Shown piece by piece: positions 61,234-64,000 of a stretch of DNA of 64,000 nt. This DNA is from Paenibacillus sp. NEAU-GSW1 (GTDB lineage: Bacteria; Bacillota; Bacilli; Paenibacillales; Paenibacillaceae), in the NCBI RefSeq assembly GCF_009737085.1, contig NZ_WOVL01000008.1:62001-126000 (forward strand), read 5' to 3'. How positions within the stretch are numbered: position 1 is the first letter of the stretch; each line of letters starts with the position of its first letter. The position numbers and the translations under genes are program-made. Below the pieces are notes generated by a model. That model was not told the DNA's origin and searched no databases. It saw only the letters and a list, made by a program, of their open reading frames with translations.

Positions 61234-61974
61234 TTATCGGTTGCTGTCGTAAATCGTACGGTTATCGTTTTTAGCCGCATTAGCCGGGAAAAGACGCTCC
61301 GCCATGGCGTTGAATTCAGCGATAAAGCCTTGAATCGGGTGCCCAAGTTTAACGTCATTCATATAGCTGTTCATTCTAGTTACGAAATCCGGATTTGCCG
61401 AAACGTATACATTGTTTACGCTCGGGTTCATTCGTTTAACCTCTCTTGCAATGTCTTCCTTCACCTGTGCAGTAAGCGCCTGATCCCCGGTCGACATCGT
61501 GCTGAATTTTTTATGTGTTGCATTGTTCATATTCGTTCTGCTGTTCAACCGGCCATTTGCGCCATTGAAATGGTCAGCAAATGAAACAGCTACATATGCG
61601 TTATTATCCGTCAGCAATACATAAGCGGATTTAATATTGTTCTTATTCGCAAGACGATTGGCGATATCTTGACTCATTTCCATTTTATAATTTTTATGAC
61701 TGCCCACAATATTGTTGTTGTTCAAGCGCATACCGTCTACTCGGTTCATTTCATTCAATTGATCGTTTGCAAATCTTTTGGCTGTATAATTGTTGCCCGT
61801 GTAATTATTGTAGGTGCCTACGCCTGTGCCGGGAATAATATTGCCGTTGGCATCGTATCTTGCGCTGTTAGGACGAATGTTGCGATTGCCTAAATCCCCT
61901 TGATTGCTCGCACAGCCCGACAACATTGTTGTTACCGCAATACATGCCGCAGCACCCAATAACATTTTACGCAT
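61234..61974 (-). CDS. YhcN/YlaJ-family sporulation lipoprotein
   Basis: This 246-residue lipoprotein has a signal peptide with lipobox TTMLSGCASN near residue 20. An Asn/Gly/Tyr-rich stretch follows and then the YhcN/YlaJ domain (YVLLTDNNAYVAVSF, VYVSANPDFVTRMN). Family members occur in spore inner membrane and support germination. The ATG at 61974 follows GGAGGAATG. It stands alone between sortase and fabH, and a terminator follows. Confidence 0.87.
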   Translation of the reverse strand: MRKMLLGAAACIAVTTMLSGCASNQGDLGNRNIRPNSARYDANGNIIPGTGVGTYNNYTGNNYTAKRFANDQLNEMNRVDGMRLNNNNIVGSHKNYKMEMSQDIANRLANKNNIKSAYVLLTDNNAYVAVSFADHFNGANGRLNSRTNMNNATHKKFSTMSTGDQALTAQVKEDIAREVKRMNPSVNNVYVSANPDFVTRMNSYMNDVKLGHPIQGFIAEFNAMAERLFPANAAKNDNRTIYDSNR

Positions 61975-62099
61975 AAATTCGCATTCCTCCATCCAAAATG
62001 TAGTTTAGCTCAAGCTTTCGGTGTTCACGATCGTTCGCGATCCCCTCATGCCCGTTTAATAGCGTTAGCCGAAGCGGATGATGCTATTCGTTTCTGCCC

Positions 62100-62156
62100 T
62101 TGACAACAAATTTGAAGAGGAGTATTTTAATATCAGGTATTAGTACTTGGTACTAA
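62100..62156 (+). promoter_or_regulatory. fabH promoter with FapR-type operator
   Basis: TTGACA (62100-62105) and TATTTT (62123-62128) lie 17 bases apart. The 17-base palindrome TTAGTACTTGGTACTAA (62140-62156) begins about where transcription would start. It fits the FapR operator, which is released by malonyl-CoA. Confidence 0.8.
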
Positions 62157-62185
62157 AAATTGATTGTAAAGGAGCATTTATTGTT

Positions 62186-63178
62186 ATGACCTTGCCTATT
62201 TCCAACGCCGTTATTACCGCTATCGGTTCTTATGTTCCGGAAAAAGTGCTTACAAACGCCGATCTTGAGGCTATTGTCGACACATCCGACGAATGGATCG
62301 TTCAGCGCACAGGAATTCGGGAGAGACGAATTGCTGCCGAATCGCAGTATTCAAGCGATTTATCCATTTTGGCGGTTCGCGATATGGCAAGACGATACAA
62401 CGTGCAGCTTACAGACATCGATTATATTATCGTCGCCACCTCGACGCCAGATACATTCGTGCCAAGCGTCGCTTCTCGCGTGCAAGCCGAATTCGGCATG
62501 CAAGGCTGCGGCACAGCCGATCTGCAAGCGGCATGCGCCGGATTTACGGCCGCCCTTCAAATGGCTAACGGATTGCTGTTATCGGGCATATACAAGAAGG
62601 TTCTGGTCATCGGCACCGAAACATTATCGAAAGCGACCGATTACACCGATCGTACGACATGCATACTATTTGGAGACGGCGCAGGCGCTTTCTTGCTCGA
62701 AGCGGCAAGCGGCTCGAAGTCCGATATTATCGCCGCAAGCTCCAATACAGACGGCAGCGGAGGCCATTTGCTGTATCGCAGCAGCCTGTCTCCTTCAATC
62801 GGCGGCTACGATATTATTGCCACCAGCAATATTGTGCAGAATGGACGCGAAGTTTACCGTTGGGCGATTAGCGAAGTGTCAAAAGGAATTAATGAGTTAA
62901 TGAAAAAAAGCGGCACATCGGCCGCTCAAATCAATTGGTTTGCTCCCCATAACGCGAATCAGCGCATTATAGACGCATTATGCGATAAAACCGGATTCCA
63001 TTTGGAGCAAGCACTTTCGAGCATCGCCAAATACGGCAACACTTCCGCAGCATCCATTCCGCTCGCCATCGATGACGCTGTTCGCGACGGAAGAATTGCA
63101 GCAGGAGACACGATCTTGCTTTACGGTTTCGGCGGCGGACTTACGCAATCGGGCATCCTACTGCGCTGGTCCATTTAA
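62186..63178 (+). CDS. fabH: Beta-ketoacyl-ACP synthase III
   Basis: This 330-residue enzyme starts fatty-acid chains by joining acetyl- or branched acyl-CoA to malonyl-ACP. It shows DTSDEWIVQRTGIRER, the catalytic Cys in ADLQAACAGFTAAL, His in NWFAPHNANQRI and Asn in YGNTSAASIPLA. GSGGGL-like text (YGFGGGLTQSG) ends the fold. The ATG at 62186 follows AAAGGAG; an open frame upstream begins within the FapR box. It is monocistronic here and converges on the CgeB-like gene with a four-base overlap. Confidence 0.95.
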   Translation: MTLPISNAVITAIGSYVPEKVLTNADLEAIVDTSDEWIVQRTGIRERRIAAESQYSSDLSILAVRDMARRYNVQLTDIDYIIVATSTPDTFVPSVASRVQAEFGMQGCGTADLQAACAGFTAALQMANGLLLSGIYKKVLVIGTETLSKATDYTDRTTCILFGDGAGAFLLEAASGSKSDIIAASSNTDGSGGHLLYRSSLSPSIGGYDIIATSNIVQNGREVYRWAISEVSKGINELMKKSGTSAAQINWFAPHNANQRIIDALCDKTGFHLEQALSSIAKYGNTSAASIPLAIDDAVRDGRIAAGDTILLYGFGGGLTQSGILLRWSI

Positions 63179-64000
63179 ATAGGAATTAAAGGTTGGGGGA
63201 ACAATATAGACAGCATGGTTTGCAAGCGATTTGTATACGTGTGGTCGCGTAGCGTGCGCCACATGCCGCGCAGCGCGATCTCGCGCCGCTCCTGTTCGTG
63301 ATGCAAATAATAATCCAGTTTCTCGATCATCTCATGCGCCGTCGAATAGGTGACAATTTCAAGCCCTGGCGTATAGAAAGAAGCAAGATCGTCACGAATA
63401 TCGCAAAGCTGCAGCACAGCGCAAGCTGCGATTTCGAACGTTCGGGGATTTGGCGAAGCGGCGGTTACCGCCAGTTTGTTGAGATTAAAGTCAGGATCGT
63501 CATGCGCGCGGTGCATATTGATTACAATTTTGGACGCATTGTACGCAAGCGCGGTATCATTCGGATCCATCCAATTGCCGAGCATGATTTTATCCTTTAG
63601 CTGATCAAACCGATCCAGACGATCCCACCAGATCCCGGAAATTAACGTATCCCGCGAAGCTAAGTAACTCGTTGCGGCGTTAAAGAAGCGAACACGATTC
63701 ATATACGCAGAGCCGATAAAGCTGATCTCTTTGCGCTTTGACCGTTCCGGATTAAGCGGGTAATACTGCTCGGGAGAGGCGCAGAACGGCAAGTAATAAA
63801 CCGCTTTGCAGCCGATTCTTTGATATAGTTCCACACAATTGCGCTCCAGCGTAAAAATTACGTCGTAGTGCGGGACCAGCGTAACGCTCATATCGGTATA
63901 ATAAGGGTCATCGGTCGTCCATAAGGCAGTTCGAATGCCGGCTTCTCGCATCGCAATGACATGCTTGACATCGAATTGCAAGCCGTCCAGAACGATCACG
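63175..64000 (-). CDS. CgeB-like spore protein or glycosyltransferase, N-terminus outside window
   Basis: This is the C-terminal 275 or so residues of a protein of the CgeB/YkvP group, which resemble GT-B glycosyltransferases and act on the spore outer layer. Visible text includes ALWTTDDPYYTD, HYDVIFTLERNCVELY, ISFIGSAYMNRVRF, KIVINMHRAHDD and ASPNPRTFEIAACAVLQLCDIRDDL. The glycosyltransferase-like C-domain ends normally. A GTG near the window edge is not a convincing start, so the gene continues past base 64000. It overlaps fabH by four bases tail to tail. Confidence 0.82.
   Translation of the reverse strand, partial: VIVLDGLQFDVKHVIAMREAGIRTALWTTDDPYYTDMSVTLVPHYDVIFTLERNCVELYQRIGCKAVYYLPFCASPEQYYPLNPERSKRKEISFIGSAYMNRVRFFNAATSYLASRDTLISGIWWDRLDRFDQLKDKIMLGNWMDPNDTALAYNASKIVINMHRAHDDPDFNLNKLAVTAASPNPRTFEIAACAVLQLCDIRDDLASFYTPGLEIVTYSTAHEMIEKLDYYLHHEQERREIALRGMWRTLRDHTYTNRLQTMLSILFPQPLIPI

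Overview
The window looks like chromosome from a spore-forming Gram-positive of the Paenibacillus type. The evidence is a GerE-like regulator, a CgeB-like spore protein, a YhcN/YlaJ lipoprotein and YtaF. There are also AGGAGG-type ribosome sites, an S-layer-homology (SLH) surface protein, a YesM/YesN sugar two-component pair and an IS1182-type transposase remnant. The DNA is close to balanced in GC. No rRNA, tRNA, CRISPR array or intact prophage was seen.

Layout. Positions 1-5.4 kb (minus) hold polA-mutM-ytaF-coaE-lytic transglycosylase, a conserved replication/repair block. 5.4-9.3 kb is a cyclic-di-GMP group: a CBS-GGDEF gene overlapping an EAL gene, and a divergent PAS-HD-GYP gene. 9.3-10.8 kb is a broken IS1182-like element beside a diverged non-coding repeat. 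10.9-17.4 kb is one giant secreted SLH protein carrying a PHP-type metal-hydrolase domain. 17.7-18.9 kb is a HupE-like membrane protein. 19-23.4 kb is the pstSCAB-phoU phosphate uptake operon, followed upstream by a CBS/methyl-accepting protein. 25-32 kb holds an acyltransferase, a GH42 beta-galactosidase with a divergent AraC regulator, a hydroxyacid dehydrogenase and another AraC regulator. 32.2-34.8 kb is a PhoP/PhoR-type pair. 34.8-40.1 kb holds a BASS-family transporter, a YfbR-like nucleotidase and an NAD-salvage operon (NAMPT, NMN adenylyltransferase, cupin) with an NrtR-type regulator. 40.6-49 kb is a sugar operon: binding protein, two permeases, YesM, YesN and a GH3 hexosaminidase. 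49.2-54 kb is SWIM protein, SNF2 helicase and a 59-residue protein. 54-58.3 kb holds an orphan sensor kinase, a TPR protein and a catalase. 58.8-64 kb holds a small membrane protein, GerE, a class D sortase, a YhcN-type lipoprotein, FabH and a CgeB-like protein cut by the window edge.

Regulatory sites visible in the sequence tie parts together. A four-unit 11-bp-periodic PhoP box lies before pstS, and a very similar one lies before the SLH/PHP protein, so that protein is probably induced by phosphate starvation. Two GTCA-N3-TGAC palindromes lie before the NrtR gene and the NAMPT gene. A 17-bp FapR-type palindrome lies on the fabH promoter.

The most unusual non-coding content is three kinds of palindromic repeat array. 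The first is seven hairpins at alternating 51/61-bp spacing with paired-arm changes (29.3-29.66 kb). The second is 42-bp tandem hairpin units inside the sugar operon, one nested in another (47.4-47.57 kb). The third is two related TTCGC/GCGAA palindrome arrays (40.2-40.4 and 58.5-58.7 kb). Function calls come from motif recognition by eye; no database or folding search was run.
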